From a bacterium (GTDB lineage Bacteria; Margulisbacteria; Marinamargulisbacteria; SXXA01), in contig RHAI01000006.1 in NCBI GenBank assembly GCA_010028705.1, positions 1-43,771 of the forward strand: a DNA stretch of 43,771 bases. The letters run 5' to 3'. The translations under genes and the position numbers were made by a program. This document shows positions 1 to 9,946 of the stretch, one piece after another. The stretch's first letter is position 1; the number at the start of each line of letters is the position of its first letter. The notes under the pieces were generated by a model, which was not told the DNA's origin, searched no databases, and saw only the letters and a list, made by a program, of their open reading frames with translations.

Positions 1-752
1 ACTTCCCACTCAAACCGATCCAATTTAGCAAGGATCACCGCGCATTGAATCGTGTCCATTCGCCCCCCAACCCCAATTCGGGTGTGGTAATACCGCCGGC
101 TTTGGCCATGGACCCGAATTTCACGACAGGCTTGAGCGATCGTGTCATCCGAAGTAAAAATCGCACCACCGTCGCCGTAACATCCCAACGGTTTGCTCGG
201 AAAAAAGCTGGTACATCCAATTTTAGATAGATTACAACTTTTTTTACCTTTATAGGTCGCCCCAAAACTCTGAGCGGCATCTTCGATAACCGTGATGTTA
301 TGCCGTGAGGCAATCGCGTTAATTTCGTCCATATCTGCAGGTTGCCCATAAAGACTGACGGGAATAATAACCTTGGTTTTAGAGGTTATCGCCGCTTCAA
401 TTTTTGACACATCAATATTACATGTATCGGGTTCAACATCGACATATACCGGTGTCGCTCCCACGAGAACTATGACTTCCGCCGTGGCTACAAACGTGAA
501 TGGAGTTGTAATCACCTCGTCGCCGGGCCCAACTCCCAACGCCATCAACGCAATCAACAACGCCTCGGTACCACTGGCGACGGTAATACAATGTGTTGCA
601 CCGGTATATGCGGCTAATCGATTTTCTAATTCGTTGACCTCGGGACCCATGATGTACTGACCATGCTCCAGAACAGCGTTGATACGCTGATTTATTTCGG
701 TTTTCAGGTGTTGATACTGCGTTTTTAAATCAATAAATGGAATTTTACTCAT
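1..752 (-). CDS. wbpE: DegT/DnrJ/EryC1/StrS sugar aminotransferase, WbpE-like (partial, C-terminus outside window)
   Basis: PLP-dependent aminotransferase, probably the one that aminates the 3-keto group of UDP-2-acetamido-3-keto-glucuronate. Reading back from the ATG at 752-750 gives an open frame of 250 codons running off the window edge; the family is about 360 residues. It begins [13 protein letters not shown], typical of the family. It carries the SGTEAL cofactor-binding segment (60-65), the EDAAQSFGA motif (157-165) and the PLP lysine K187 in [14 protein letters not shown]. Its ATG overlaps the stop of the acetyltransferase gene in an ATGA, so the two are translationally coupled. Specific WbpE assignment rests on the neighbouring wbpA, wbpB and wbpD; the fold itself is near certain. 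Another sugar substrate is possible. Confidence 0.93.
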   Translation of the reverse strand, partial: MSKIPFIDLKTQYQHLKTEINQRINAVLEHGQYIMGPEVNELENRLAAYTGATHCITVASGTEALLIALMALGVGPGDEVITTPFTFVATAEVIVLVGATPVYVDVEPDTCNIDVSKIEAAITSKTKVIIPVSLYGQPADMDEINAIASRHNITVIEDAAQSFGATYKGKKSCNLSKIGCTSFFPSKPLGCYGDGGAIFTSDDTIAQACREIRVHGQSRRYYHTRIGVGGRMDTIQCAVILAKLDRFEWE

Positions 753-1321
753 GATGTCTGACACTCTCCGTTGATCAATTTATAGCGTTTGTCCGTATGC
801 GGACACACGCATTCTCCGTCACCCACAATCGGCAAATTAAGTCGTTCGCCATACTCGCTCATCCACCCGATTTGACGCCCCGGAACACCGGCTATCAAAG
901 CGTAGGGCTTTACGTCACGATTGACAACTGCCCCGGCGGCAATAAACGCATATTCGCCAATGGTCACTCCACATACGATCGTTGCATTGGCACCAATCGT
1001 CACCCCTCGCTTAATACGAGTATCCTTATATTCAGACTTCCGACTAATTGCGGAACGTGGATTATATACGTTGGTAAAGACCATGCTGGGGCCGCAAAAC
1101 ACATCGTCATCGAGAACCACATTATCGTACACGGAAACGTTATTCTGTATTTTTACCCGATGGCCAATAACGACATTGTTCCCGACGAATACGCCTTGCC
1201 CCAAGGAACAATGAGCCCCAATTTTGGCACCACTGCAAATATGAGTCCAATGCCACACCGAGGTTCCTTCCCCTATCTGAGCGCCGCTATCCACTATGGC
1301 ACTAGGATGAATGGTTGGCAT
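749..1321 (-). CDS. wbpD: UDP-2-acetamido-3-amino-2,3-dideoxy-glucuronate N-acetyltransferase (WbpD/WlbB type)
   Basis: Left-handed beta-helix acetyltransferase of 190 residues, the usual length for WbpD/WlbB. Hexapeptide-repeat turns are visible throughout (for example [32 protein letters not shown] and [18 protein letters not shown]). The AGAVV and [17 protein letters not shown] segments near the C-terminus are characteristic. It would transfer acetyl from acetyl-CoA to the 3-amino group, completing the di-N-acetylated sugar. The start codon overlaps the wbpB stop (TAATG) and its own stop overlaps the wbpE start (ATGA), so this is a tight operon. The sugar specificity is inferred from context. 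Confidence 0.92.
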   Translation of the reverse strand: MPTIHPSAIVDSGAQIGEGTSVWHWTHICSGAKIGAHCSLGQGVFVGNNVVIGHRVKIQNNVSVYDNVVLDDDVFCGPSMVFTNVYNPRSAISRKSEYKDTRIKRGVTIGANATIVCGVTIGEYAFIAAGAVVNRDVKPYALIAGVPGRQIGWMSEYGERLNLPIVGDGECVCPHTDKRYKLINGECQTS

Positions 1322-2373
1322 TAATATTCCAACGGAAGCGACACGGTGCGACGATCTCGGGCCGACAAATAGGCCGCAATAAGAATTTCCAGGGATTTTA
1401 GACCTTCGCGGCCATCGGTTTCGGGATCCGCTTTACCCCGTAAGGTATCAATTACATTTTTATAATATACCGGATGCCCAAATCCATAGACCGAGGTTGT
1501 TTGATAACTCGCATTTGACACGGACGCATCATAGTCCTTTGCCTCGGAGAATTCCCATTGCTGAATTTCGTTGACCGCAACCCCACCCACTTTAACCGTT
1601 CCCTTTTCACCTAAAATGGTAATGCTACCCTCTAAATTTTTAGGATAAGTCAGCATAGTGACATTCATTGAGCCCAATGCCCCACTTCTCCACTTAATGT
1701 TGAGAACCCCAGAATCTTCCACTTCAATATCACGGGCCAATGTACCCATCATGGCTTGAATACTATCGACAGGGCCAATGAGCCAATCAATCAAATCAAC
1801 GTAATGGCTGGCTTGGTTCATAAATGCGCCCCCATCAAGTTCCCAAGTTCCTCTCCATTTGGCAGAATCATAATAATCCTGAGGCCGAGTCCAAAACACA
1901 TTAATGTTGACCATATAAATCCGTCCAAACCGCTTTTCATCCACAGCACGCTTCAGAAGCTGGAGTGTCGAATTACGCCGATTTTGTTTCACAACAAACA
2001 ATCGAACAGCCGCTTTATCACAGGCGCGAACCATCGCGACGCCATCGGCCCACCGGGTCGCCATTGGTTTTTCGGTCATAACGTGGACGCGGGCCTCAGC
2101 TACCCGCTTCACCTGATCCGGATGGAGTCCGCTTGGAGTACAAATCACGACTAAATCCACCGATTCCTGAGATAGTAAATCATCCAATCGACGGTACCCC
2201 GCTACCGAATAGGCTTTCGTGGCCGCGGCCAACTGATCGGGATCGGTATCACATACCGCGACCAGTTCTAAATCATCGGAAAACTGCTGAATTGATTTGA
2301 AATGATTCGCAGAAATTCGTCCACATCCCACGACCGCTACATTTATTTTTCGATCTATAATGATTTGATACAT
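1321..2373 (-). CDS. wbpB: Gfo/Idh/MocA-family UDP-N-acetylglucosaminuronate 3-dehydrogenase (WbpB/WlbA type)
   Basis: NAD-dependent sugar oxidoreductase, 350 residues. The N-terminal Rossmann motif [13 protein letters not shown] (12-24) is followed by the family signature EKPMA with catalytic K102. The C-terminal alpha/beta domain contains [17 protein letters not shown], a good match to the GGG..D.G.H..D motif with its catalytic histidine. In the WbpABDE pathway this enzyme oxidises C3 of UDP-GlcNAc-uronate. The ATG at 2373 has an AGGAGG ribosome binding site seven bases upstream. It sits between wbpA and wbpD, the order expected for the pathway. Family certain; the substrate follows from context. 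Confidence 0.93.
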   Translation of the reverse strand: MYQIIIDRKINVAVVGCGRISANHFKSIQQFSDDLELVAVCDTDPDQLAAATKAYSVAGYRRLDDLLSQESVDLVVICTPSGLHPDQVKRVAEARVHVMTEKPMATRWADGVAMVRACDKAAVRLFVVKQNRRNSTLQLLKRAVDEKRFGRIYMVNINVFWTRPQDYYDSAKWRGTWELDGGAFMNQASHYVDLIDWLIGPVDSIQAMMGTLARDIEVEDSGVLNIKWRSGALGSMNVTMLTYPKNLEGSITILGEKGTVKVGGVAVNEIQQWEFSEAKDYDASVSNASYQTTSVYGFGHPVYYKNVIDTLRGKADPETDGREGLKSLEILIAAYLSARDRRTVSLPLEY

Positions 2374-2384
2374 ACGCTAACCTC

Positions 2385-3686
2385 CTACAATCTCAAATCG
2401 GCCGCCTGGGGCGCTAGTAAATATTTAAGGTCATAGATCACGTGGTTATCGGCCCCAAACGACCGGATTTTGGCCTCACCCCACTGTTTAAAAATATCAT
2501 GTGCAACAGCAATAATGATGGCTTGGTACGCGCCTGGATCGGGAACGCTGACCAATGACAACGAATATTCATGGTCAACGTCATCCGGATTGGCCACTGG
2601 ATCAAAAACGTCAACTCGACATCGGTAGTCACTTAATTCAGTGACAATATCAATGACACGGGTATTACGGATATCCGGGCAATTTTCCTTAAACGTAAAG
2701 CCCAGCACCAGAATACGACTATTCGGAACATCAATACTGCGATGAACCATTAGCTTGATCAGTTGGGACACGACATATTGCCCCATTCCATCATTCAACC
2801 GACGAACCGCCGAAATAATCTCCGGATGATATCCGTGAGCTTGAGCCTTGTGTTTAAGATAATACGGATCTATCCCAATACAATGCCCCCCGACGAGACC
2901 CGGCCGAAACGGCAAAAAATTCCATTTAGTACCCGCCGCCCGCAACACCGACTCCGTGTCGATTCCTAATCGGTTAAAAATAATAGCCAATTCGTTGACG
3001 AGCGCAATATTGACATCACGCTGAATATTTTCGATCACTTTTGAGGCTTCCGCAATCTTGATCGACTCCGCCTTGTACGTCCCGACCGTAATAACTTGTC
3101 GATATAACTGGTCAACAATTTCGGCTACTTCAGGGGTGGAACCTGAGGTCACTTTGTGAATGGTCGACAGACGCCGCGACTTGTCGCCAGGATTTATCCG
3201 TTCAGGCGAATAGCCACAATAAAATCCAGGCCGGTCCACCGGCAATTGCCCCGACACATATGGCAAGCCCGACTCACGTTCGAGTATGGGCACACAATCC
3301 TCTTCCGTTGCCCCTGGATAAACCGTTGATTCATAAATGACAATATCACCAACCTTTAACACCTTTCCCACAATCTCAGACGCACGCTTTAGCGGGGTTA
3401 AATCGGGACGATTGGACCGATCGACAGGAGTTGGAACCGTTATGATATAGCAATTACACGCTGATAAAGACTCCGTGTCAGACGTAAATACAGCCTGTTT
3501 GGCCAATTGGATGTCATCCGCCGATACCTCCCCGGTACGATCGAGTCCATTATTTAACTCCTCTATCCGCACATTATTAATGTCAAACCCAACCACTGAC
3601 CGGTGTTTCCCAAATTCAACCGCCAATGGAAGACCAACGTACCCCAAGCCAATGATGGCCAAACGAATCGATTGAAGCGTTGCCAC
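2385..3686 (-). CDS. wbpA: UDP-N-acetyl-D-glucosamine 6-dehydrogenase (WbpA/TviB-type nucleotide-sugar dehydrogenase)
   Basis: Oxidises C6 of a UDP-N-acetylhexosamine to the uronic acid, NAD dependent. 433 residues, normal for the family. The N-terminal Rossmann motif [12 protein letters not shown] has its glycines at 13-18. The middle carries [19 protein letters not shown] (216-234). The catalytic cysteine is C269 in the hallmark [12 protein letters not shown]. The C-terminal domain ends with [13 protein letters not shown] and a nucleotide-binding segment. The start is a GTG at 3686, four bases after the wza-like stop, with GAAGG upstream. TviB/WbpO-type dehydrogenases (UDP-GalNAc or GlcNAc) are the closest relatives I recognise. 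WbpA is preferred because wbpB, wbpD and wbpE follow. Confidence 0.92.
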   Translation of the reverse strand: MATLQSIRLAIIGLGYVGLPLAVEFGKHRSVVGFDINNVRIEELNNGLDRTGEVSADDIQLAKQAVFTSDTESLSACNCYIITVPTPVDRSNRPDLTPLKRASEIVGKVLKVGDIVIYESTVYPGATEEDCVPILERESGLPYVSGQLPVDRPGFYCGYSPERINPGDKSRRLSTIHKVTSGSTPEVAEIVDQLYRQVITVGTYKAESIKIAEASKVIENIQRDVNIALVNELAIIFNRLGIDTESVLRAAGTKWNFLPFRPGLVGGHCIGIDPYYLKHKAQAHGYHPEIISAVRRLNDGMGQYVVSQLIKLMVHRSIDVPNSRILVLGFTFKENCPDIRNTRVIDIVTELSDYRCRVDVFDPVANPDDVDHEYSLSLVSVPDPGAYQAIIIAVAHDIFKQWGEAKIRSFGADNHVIYDLKYLLAPQAADLRL

Positions 3687-3690
3687 CGTA

Positions 3691-5616
3691 CTACAACACC
3701 TTCGAAATCACACCAGCCGCAAAGGCCAGGTTATAGACCAATTGCGAGCTATCTAATAACACCCGCCATGGGTCAAATCCCTGCAAATCGTATGGGACGT
3801 AAATTGTGTCTCCGGGTTCGATTTTGGTACTGTCCGGTCGAATTGTAGAGCCGTCAGCTTTAATAACCAGCACCTCGCCCTGATTCGCGCGAGGCGCATA
3901 GCCCCCAGCCAGTGCCACATAGTGATTCACGGTCGACAATTCCTTACTGGATAAAAACATATTGGGGTTGTAAACCGCCCCAGTTACAAACACAGTGGCC
4001 GCCATCGGGGGTATAAATATCGAGTCCCCCGGCTCTAACACCACGTCATTTTCAGGCGTTATCTTACTGGCGTCATTAACACGAATAACCAATCGCCCCG
4101 TCACACTTGACGAACTAATCTCATCCGCTAATTTGCTGAGCCGAGCGAACCCTTCAGACCCTGTTGGTACAGCGACACTCTGCTCTCGAAGTCGAAGTGC
4201 AATTTCCGTTAATCTCTGTTTTTGAATTTGTTTCACCGACTCCCGCGTCAACACCATGCCTTTCAAAAATGATCGATTGGTTAACCCTCCTGCACGACTA
4301 ATCACGGACGACAATGTCTCGCCTTTTCGAACGGCGTACTGGCCAGGTAACCGCACTTCACCATTAACAGTCACTTGACTGATCTCGTTCCATTCGGGAA
4401 ATGGGGTAAAAAACAGTCGATCGCCAGGTTCAACACGACAGCGACCCAAATCATTAGTAGCGACTTTGAATTGTGTCTCAATGGGTCCATTTATCGATGG
4501 GACCAGGCGACTCACCTCAACCTCACCGCCGAACAAAAATGTAGGCCCACCGGCCAGTGATAGATATTTTTCAACCGTCAGATCACTGGTGTGAGCATAC
4601 CGACCTGGACGCGTGACCGCGCCAGTCAGTGTCACCATCCGGATTGGATTACTGACGTCAAACACCTTCACTATTTCCCCCCCACCGACTGGCAAATTTA
4701 GTGACGATTTAACGTCCAACTCCGATGCCAATTGGGTATTATTAGTGATACTAAACAATTGAATTCGTCCCTGAAACGCGATGTCCGACAGTCCACCCGC
4801 CAGTCGAATCACGTCCCCAATCGTCCCCCCGGGATACACCTCATAGACTCCCGGACGTTTGACACTCCCCACAACACCCACTTGAGGTAACGACGGAGGA
4901 AAATAGATAATATCGCCTGACATCAACCGGACATCCCCTGTTTTTTCCCCATCAATTAACAATCGATACGCATCAAATCGGGTAATCGTTTGACCATTTC
5001 GTCGGAGTTGAATATTCCGCAAGCTACCAGACTCACTCGGCCCGCCACACGCCAAAACGACATTTAACAAACTGGCGAGGGGGGATACCGTGTAAGTTCC
5101 CGGATTCGCGGCGTCTCCCACTACGTACACCTGATTGCTACGCAACTGAGATAAGCTGATATTGATGTCGAATCCTTTATACAGCCGCCCGACGGCCGCC
5201 TTGACGGTACGCTGCATGACATCAAAGGGCTGTGCCTGTACATTGACCACCCCAATTTTTGGGAGAGTGATATTGCCATCACTATCAACCGTTACGTTTG
5301 CGGTGGCGTCAATATTTCCCCAGATAGTAATGTTAAACTGGTCGCCAACACCCACAACATAATCGGAACCAACGGGAACCGTAACCACCCGACTGAAGGC
5401 GTTGTCGGACGGTGAAACGTTAAAGATCTGTTTCCCAAACACAGAGATGGTCGGAGACTTCATTTGATTATCATCATCGGCAGACACCATTCGGGCCACG
5501 TACTCTTCAAAGGGAGAGGCTGACAAAACCCCATGGGTCATTCCCCCCCCAAATATTGCCACTAAGACCATCACCCACAGCAACCGGGGCAGTCGATAAA
5601 TCCAACTTTGCTTCAT
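3691..5616 (-). CDS. Polysaccharide export protein with multiple SLBB domains (Wza-like)
   Basis: 641 residues, much longer than classical Wza (about 380). A basic N-terminus and hydrophobic segment (about 11-32) look like a signal peptide. I see no lipobox cysteine, so unlike Wza it is probably not a lipoprotein. A polysaccharide-export domain follows ([16 protein letters not shown], then a [14 protein letters not shown] strand). At least four SLBB-type segments follow, each beginning with a pattern such as [60 protein letters not shown] or [15 protein letters not shown]. It probably forms or gates the outer-membrane channel for the polysaccharide built by the adjacent wbp genes. Upstream of, and likely cotranscribed with, wbpA (four-base gap). 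Confidence 0.9.
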   Translation of the reverse strand: MKQSWIYRLPRLLWVMVLVAIFGGGMTHGVLSASPFEEYVARMVSADDDNQMKSPTISVFGKQIFNVSPSDNAFSRVVTVPVGSDYVVGVGDQFNITIWGNIDATANVTVDSDGNITLPKIGVVNVQAQPFDVMQRTVKAAVGRLYKGFDINISLSQLRSNQVYVVGDAANPGTYTVSPLASLLNVVLACGGPSESGSLRNIQLRRNGQTITRFDAYRLLIDGEKTGDVRLMSGDIIYFPPSLPQVGVVGSVKRPGVYEVYPGGTIGDVIRLAGGLSDIAFQGRIQLFSITNNTQLASELDVKSSLNLPVGGGEIVKVFDVSNPIRMVTLTGAVTRPGRYAHTSDLTVEKYLSLAGGPTFLFGGEVEVSRLVPSINGPIETQFKVATNDLGRCRVEPGDRLFFTPFPEWNEISQVTVNGEVRLPGQYAVRKGETLSSVISRAGGLTNRSFLKGMVLTRESVKQIQKQRLTEIALRLREQSVAVPTGSEGFARLSKLADEISSSSVTGRLVIRVNDASKITPENDVVLEPGDSIFIPPMAATVFVTGAVYNPNMFLSSKELSTVNHYVALAGGYAPRANQGEVLVIKADGSTIRPDSTKIEPGDTIYVPYDLQGFDPWRVLLDSSQLVYNLAFAAGVISKVL

Positions 5617-5716
5617 AGGTCCTCACCACTCCAAGAATCACACGCGAACCGCCATTCACGCGTTATTTTTTAAACCGAAGTTGCTAGTATTGCCCGTTTC
5701 AAGGAACTTGACAACC

Positions 5717-6661
5717 TTACAACACCCGATCGGTATGAGATCGAATCTTGGCCAACCCCTCGCGTAAAGTTAACGCCTGTGTAACCCCCATAGAGCGCAA
5801 CCGATCGACATTCGCCGAGCTGTCGCGTATATCTCCGGAACGGGGTGGTTTATGGCAAATACGGCTACTCGAATTCCATACCTGACGAATGGTCTGAGCC
5901 ACATGATTTATTGTTACCGGCTGCCCAGATGCAACATTGATGGGGATCCCAAGATACGAGGCATCACAACGACTGCCAGTGATCAGCGTTTCTACTACAT
6001 CGCCAACGTACACAAAATCTCGGGTTTGTTCCCCATCACCGAATATCGTCACCCACTCATTGGCCTGACAGGCCTTAATAAATGTCGGAATAGCCGCGGC
6101 ATAACTCGACCGAGGATTTTGACGAGGTCCATAAACGTTAAAAAATCGAAAGATGACCGTCGGCATACCGTACGATTTAAAAAAAGCCATGCAATACGCC
6201 TCGGCAATCGCCTTATTCGCGGCGTACGGCGTCATTGGCCGCACGTCCTGAGATTCCAGATTAGGGCCCTGAGAGGTGTCCCCATATACCGACGCCGAAG
6301 AGGCTAAGACAAACCGGGCAACACCAGCATTTTTAGCCGCTAGTAACACATTAAACATCCCGGTAACGTTGATATCATGGTAGACACTGACCTTCTCAAT
6401 GGACTCGAGTACCGATCCCGCTGCGGCAAGGTGAAATACGACTGAACAACCTGCCATCGCGCGACTCACGCATTCCACATCCCGAATATCACCATGAATC
6501 CATTGCAACTGACGTGGAAACCGAGTGACAAGTTGCTCGAGGCATTTCCCATCACTCGAGTAGAGATTGTCCAGTGCAACCACCTGATAGCCATCGGAGA
6601 TCAACCGTTCGACAAGATGTAACCCAATAAAGCCGGCGGCACCAGTGACGAGTACTTTCAT
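5717..6661 (-). CDS. NAD-dependent nucleotide-sugar epimerase/dehydratase (extended SDR, UDP-hexose 4-epimerase-like)
   Basis: 314-residue extended short-chain dehydrogenase. It starts directly with the NAD motif VTGAAGFIG (5-13), has D59 in HGDIRD and the catalytic triad as S122/S124 in SSASVYG plus Y146-x3-K150. FFNVYGPRQNP and the late GDGEQTRDFVYVGDVV motif are typical of GalE/WbpP/Gne-like epimerases acting on UDP sugars. The gene is first in the minus-strand polysaccharide block, about 100 bases ahead of the SLBB protein, and is divergent from the rhodanese gene. It could supply UDP-GalNAc, UDP-GalNAcA or a similar sugar; the sequence alone does not settle the substrate. Confidence 0.88.
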   Translation of the reverse strand: MKVLVTGAAGFIGLHLVERLISDGYQVVALDNLYSSDGKCLEQLVTRFPRQLQWIHGDIRDVECVSRAMAGCSVVFHLAAAGSVLESIEKVSVYHDINVTGMFNVLLAAKNAGVARFVLASSASVYGDTSQGPNLESQDVRPMTPYAANKAIAEAYCMAFFKSYGMPTVIFRFFNVYGPRQNPRSSYAAAIPTFIKACQANEWVTIFGDGEQTRDFVYVGDVVETLITGSRCDASYLGIPINVASGQPVTINHVAQTIRQVWNSSSRICHKPPRSGDIRDSSANVDRLRSMGVTQALTLREGLAKIRSHTDRVL

Positions 6662-6710
6662 TCACTCATCGTATCACGAACCCAACGCTAAGTAAGCATC
6701 GGTTTGAAAC

Positions 6711-6738
6711 TTCAAAACAATTTGGACTATTCTATAAT
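6711..6738 (+). promoter_or_regulatory. Putative sigma70 promoter of the rhodanese gene
   Basis: A perfect -10 box TATAAT lies at 6733-6738 with TTCAAA (4/6 match to TTGACA) at 6711-6716, spacing 16. The predicted start would lie only a few bases before the AAAGGA ribosome binding site at 6745-6750, giving a very short leader. It lies in the intergenic region divergent from the epimerase gene. Confidence 0.5.
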
Positions 6739-6756
6739 TTTTCGAAAGGAATCCCA

Positions 6757-7017
6757 ATGATAACTGCAGGCGATATATATCAAGGAACGTTGATCGATGT
6801 TCGGACACCCAGCGAATTCTCCGAGGGACATCACCCCCATGCAATCAACATTCCCCTGGACCAAATCCCCCTTCGATTAGCCCATATTAAATCGTTAAAA
6901 TCCCCCCTGTACATGTGCTGTAAATCCGGCGGACGTAGCGGTAGCGCCGTGGAATGGCTATCCCATCAAGGCATCCCAAGCACGAATGTCGGAGGGTGGT
7001 CCACGGTTCCCCAGTAA
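6757..7017 (+). CDS. Single-domain rhodanese-like sulfurtransferase
   Basis: 86-residue stand-alone rhodanese domain. It has the early LIDVRTPSEFSEGHHPHAINIP signature (the DVR..E...GHI.GA.NIP pattern) and an active-site loop with C55 in CKSGGRS, so the persulfide-carrying cysteine and loop arginine are present. The C-terminus is VGGW, as in short GlpE/PspE-like proteins. No signal peptide, so cytoplasmic. ATG at 6757 has AAAGGA six bases upstream. Probable role in sulfur transfer or redox homeostasis; the physiological acceptor cannot be inferred. Next gene downstream is acs, 192 bases away with a terminator-like hairpin between. Confidence 0.9.
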   Translation: MITAGDIYQGTLIDVRTPSEFSEGHHPHAINIPLDQIPLRLAHIKSLKSPLYMCCKSGGRSGSAVEWLSHQGIPSTNVGGWSTVPQ

Positions 7018-7173
7018 ATCTATCTGTCGGGGATCGGCCTGTATCTACCGTATGGACGATCAACCACGTGCACATCCGCCATCAATCGTGTATGGTTCCG
7101 ACATTCCCGTAATCATCACACCACCAGCGCCACAGGTGCATACGGTTCATGGTCAGTAATGGTTCGATAAATC

Positions 7174-7196
7174 CTGGCTCATCAGCCAGATTTTTT
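7174..7196 (+). terminator. Terminator-like hairpin directly abutting the acs ribosome binding site
   Basis: CTGGCT (7174-7179), loop CATC, AGCCAG (7184-7189) form a perfect 6-bp stem followed by A and six T. The T-run touches the AGGAGG site (7197-7202) of acs. It may terminate the rhodanese transcript, or act as an attenuator if acs is transcribed through it. No convincing acs promoter is visible between hairpin and start, so any acs promoter must lie upstream of the hairpin. Confidence 0.6.
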
Positions 7197-7209
7197 AGGA
7201 GGCTACCCC

Positions 7210-9141
7210 GTGACAGAAAACACTACCCCACGTCTATCTGAAGACCGACTCATTAACGTACCCGCAGGATTTCCATCGACACACTACGCCGTCAGCCAAT
7301 TATTCACAGAGGCGGCATCCGATCGACTCGCATTTTGGGACAATCAGGCACGACAACTTAAATGGACGACCCCTTGGCATACCACACTCGAGTGGAACCG
7401 ACCCTTTGCATCGTGGTTTTCTGGTGGTCGTTTGAACGCCAGTGAAAATTGTCTCGATGTTCACATGGCATCAGACACTCGGAATAAACTCGCCGTCATA
7501 TGGGAGGGTGAAGGGGGGGCCATCACACGCTACACTTACGCTGAATTACACGATGAAGTGGCCCGCTTTGCATCGGTTTTAGTCAATACCTTTAATATCA
7601 AGCCGGGGGATCGTGTCACTATCTATCTCCCACTGATTCCTCAAGCCATTGTCGCTATGCTAGCCTGTGCTCGAGTCGGCGCTATTCATAGTGTCGTATT
7701 CGGTGGATTCAGCGCAAGTTCGTTAATCGACCGTATTAATGATTCACAATCGCGGCTAGTGATCACAGCGGATGGCGGATATCGCCGAGGGAGTGTCGTC
7801 GGTTTGAAATCGATTGTCGACCAGGCTGTCGAGTGTTGTGATAGCATCAGCGCGGTTATTGTGGTCCGGCACACGGGTCACGATGTCACCATGGTCAGCG
7901 GTCGAGACTTTGACTACACCGAACTACTCCATACTACCCACGATCACTATCCCCCCATTCCCATGAGCAGTGAGGACCCACTGTTTATTCTCTACACCTC
8001 CGGGACTACCGGCAAGCCCAAAGGAATCATTCATACCACCGGGGGGTATTTGACCCATGCGAAGTACTCAACCGCCCTCGTGTTCGACCTAAAGCCCGTT
8101 GATATTTACTGGTGCACTGCCGATGTGGGCTGGATCACGGGCCATACGTATGTCGTATACGGGCCACTGTCTAACGGCGCCACCATTATGCTTTACGAAG
8201 GAGCCCCGGATTACCCGGATAAAGATCGATTCTGGCAGATTATAAATCGCCACAAGATCACGATATTATACACCGCACCGACAGCCATTCGAGCGTTTAT
8301 GAAATGGGGAGATCACTATCCCCATCGACACGATTTATCATCACTCCGATTACTAGGCTCCGTCGGAGAGCCCATTAACCCAGAGGCCTGGATGTGGTAT
8401 TTCCGAGAAATCGGTCGCAACCAGTGCCCCATCGTCGACACATGGTGGCAGACAGAAACCGGGGGAATTATGATTACCACTCTGCCCGGGTCAGAACCGA
8501 TGCGCCCCGGGTACGCCGGAAAAGCATTGCCGGGGATAACGATCGAAATTCTTTCCGACACCGGAGTCCGCATTCAAAATGGCAGTGGATTACTCACCAT
8601 CACCGACCCATGGCCATCAATGGCGCGAGGTATTTGGGGGGACAATGAGCGATTCATCAGTACCTATTGGTCAAGATTCAACAGCTATTTCGCGGGGGAC
8701 GGGGCGGCAACCGATCCCGAGCAATCCATTATGGTATTGGGTCGAGTTGATGACGTATTAAATGTAGCCGGCCACCGGATTGGAACAATGGAAATAGAAA
8801 GTGCTCTTGTGGACTTTAATCCCATCGCCGAAGCGGCAGTCGTCGGCATCACGGATGACATCAAAGGCCAGGCCATTATCGCATTCACGATTTTAAAAGA
8901 AGGTCACCCGATCACTCCAACTCTTGAAGCGGAGGTTATTAACTGGGTGGCGACATCCATCGGTGCCATCGCAAAGCCCAAGCGTGTCATTTTTACCCCC
9001 GACCTACCCAAAACCCGAAGTGGGAAAATTATGCGCCGAATCTTGAAAGGCCTTGCCGAAGGGTCCCCGATTGGCGACAGCACAACTTTAGCTAATCCAG
9101 ACATCGTTGAGGCAATCAAAGACCTATTAAACAAGCACTAG
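7210..9141 (+). CDS. acs: Acetyl-coenzyme A synthetase (AMP-forming)
   Basis: Converts acetate, ATP and CoA to acetyl-CoA in the cytoplasm. 643 residues, as expected (E. coli Acs is 652). Visible motifs: the ACS N-terminal domain with WFSGGRLNASENCLD, the P-loop YTSGTTGKPKG, TADVGWITGHTYVVYGPL, the adenylation motif DTWWQTETGG, the hinge region GRVDDVLNVAGHRIGTMEIE and the C-terminal PKTRSGKIMRRIL. K606 in that last motif is the catalytic lysine commonly controlled by acetylation. The start is GTG at 7210 with AGGAGG eight bases upstream. It probably supplies acetyl-CoA for the aerobic metabolism supported by the following respiratory cluster. A weak stem with a short T-run follows the stop (9137-9154). 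Confidence 0.97.
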   Translation: MTENTTPRLSEDRLINVPAGFPSTHYAVSQLFTEAASDRLAFWDNQARQLKWTTPWHTTLEWNRPFASWFSGGRLNASENCLDVHMASDTRNKLAVIWEGEGGAITRYTYAELHDEVARFASVLVNTFNIKPGDRVTIYLPLIPQAIVAMLACARVGAIHSVVFGGFSASSLIDRINDSQSRLVITADGGYRRGSVVGLKSIVDQAVECCDSISAVIVVRHTGHDVTMVSGRDFDYTELLHTTHDHYPPIPMSSEDPLFILYTSGTTGKPKGIIHTTGGYLTHAKYSTALVFDLKPVDIYWCTADVGWITGHTYVVYGPLSNGATIMLYEGAPDYPDKDRFWQIINRHKITILYTAPTAIRAFMKWGDHYPHRHDLSSLRLLGSVGEPINPEAWMWYFREIGRNQCPIVDTWWQTETGGIMITTLPGSEPMRPGYAGKALPGITIEILSDTGVRIQNGSGLLTITDPWPSMARGIWGDNERFISTYWSRFNSYFAGDGAATDPEQSIMVLGRVDDVLNVAGHRIGTMEIESALVDFNPIAEAAVVGITDDIKGQAIIAFTILKEGHPITPTLEAEVINWVATSIGAIAKPKRVIFTPDLPKTRSGKIMRRILKGLAEGSPIGDSTTLANPDIVEAIKDLLNKH

Positions 9142-9202
9142 AAATACTAGTTTTCCCACCAATTTCTCCTTAAATCCGGATCTTTCGCAACCGATCTCGG
9201 AT

Positions 9203-9211
9203 TGTTATAAT
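9203..9211 (+). promoter_or_regulatory. Extended -10 promoter of the act-cox cluster
   Basis: TGTTATAAT at 9203-9211 is a perfect extended -10 (TGn plus TATAAT), about 70 bases before actA. The -35 position (9183-9188, TTTCGC) is poor, as tolerated with an extended -10. No later promoter of similar quality was noticed in the cluster, so this may drive all twelve genes. Confidence 0.6.
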
Positions 9212-9280
9212 GTGGTGGCTTTTTGAATAGCTCTCACTTCAACCACTACTTTTTCCAAATAAAAGGACTGAACAAATTTG

Positions 9281-9946
9281 ATGCAAAACGATGAACAAGT
9301 TTCAAATTACGTTTTCCCCAAATGGGTAAACAAACTGCCGATGGTTATTTTGACAGGAACAGCTCTCGTGCTCTCCTTCGTTATTTTTGTATTTTGGTAC
9401 TGGTTTTCACCCAAACACCTCGACGTCGGTTACTCACCCAAACAACCGATTCCTTACAGCCACAAGCTCCACGTTAGCGAGTTGGGCCTTGACTGCCGAT
9501 ACTGCCACACTCAAGTTGAAAATTCATCGCACTCTAATATCCCGTCAACTGACACTTGTATGAATTGCCATACTCAGATTAAAACGAAAAGTCCCCACAT
9601 CATGAAGCTAAAAGAAAGCTATATATCAAACAAACCGATGCAATGGGTGAAGGTTCACAAACTTCCTGATCACGTGTACTTCAATCACAGCAGACACATC
9701 AATGCCGGCGTTTCATGTTACAGCTGCCACGGACGAGTCGACCAAATGGAAGTCGTCCACCAAGTGCAACCGTTAAGCATGTCATGGTGTCTTGAATGTC
9801 ACAGAGCCCCTGAAAATCATCTGCGTCCAAAAGAGTTTGTAACCAAACTTGACTGGAAAGCGGACAACCAAGCCGAAATTGGCCGTCAAATTAAGGAAGC
9901 TTACAAAATTCATCCTGGAGAGGATTGCAACACATGTCACCGATAG
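9281..9946 (+). CDS. actA: Alternative complex III subunit ActA, pentaheme cytochrome c
   Basis: Membrane-anchored multiheme cytochrome c on the periplasmic side of alternative complex III, which oxidises quinol. 221 residues from the ATG at 9281. One transmembrane segment (about 20-42) is followed by five heme motifs: CRYCH, CMNCH, CYSCH, CLECH and CNTCH. The last lies one residue from the C-terminus. Scattered histidines (PYSHKLH, YFNHSRH, VVHQV) can serve as distal ligands. An in-frame TTG sits immediately upstream at 9278; ATG is preferred, with AAAGGA upstream. The gene end overlaps actB by 13 bases. First gene of the respiratory operon. Confidence 0.95.
   Translation: MQNDEQVSNYVFPKWVNKLPMVILTGTALVLSFVIFVFWYWFSPKHLDVGYSPKQPIPYSHKLHVSELGLDCRYCHTQVENSSHSNIPSTDTCMNCHTQIKTKSPHIMKLKESYISNKPMQWVKVHKLPDHVYFNHSRHINAGVSCYSCHGRVDQMEVVHQVQPLSMSWCLECHRAPENHLRPKEFVTKLDWKADNQAEIGRQIKEAYKIHPGEDCNTCHR

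Noticed and set aside
797-1324. 175-codon plus-strand open frame opposite wbpD
   Set aside because: The minus-strand protein is an unmistakable hexapeptide acetyltransferase; the plus frame has no motif or ribosome site.
7052-7159. 35-codon open frame between the rhodanese gene and acs (starts MDDQPRAHPP)
   Set aside because: No ribosome binding site, no membrane or structural motif; likely chance, and the region is better explained as leader and terminator.
8394-8648. Alternative open frames within acs
   Set aside because: They overlap the conserved acetyl-CoA synthetase core and show no independent coding evidence.
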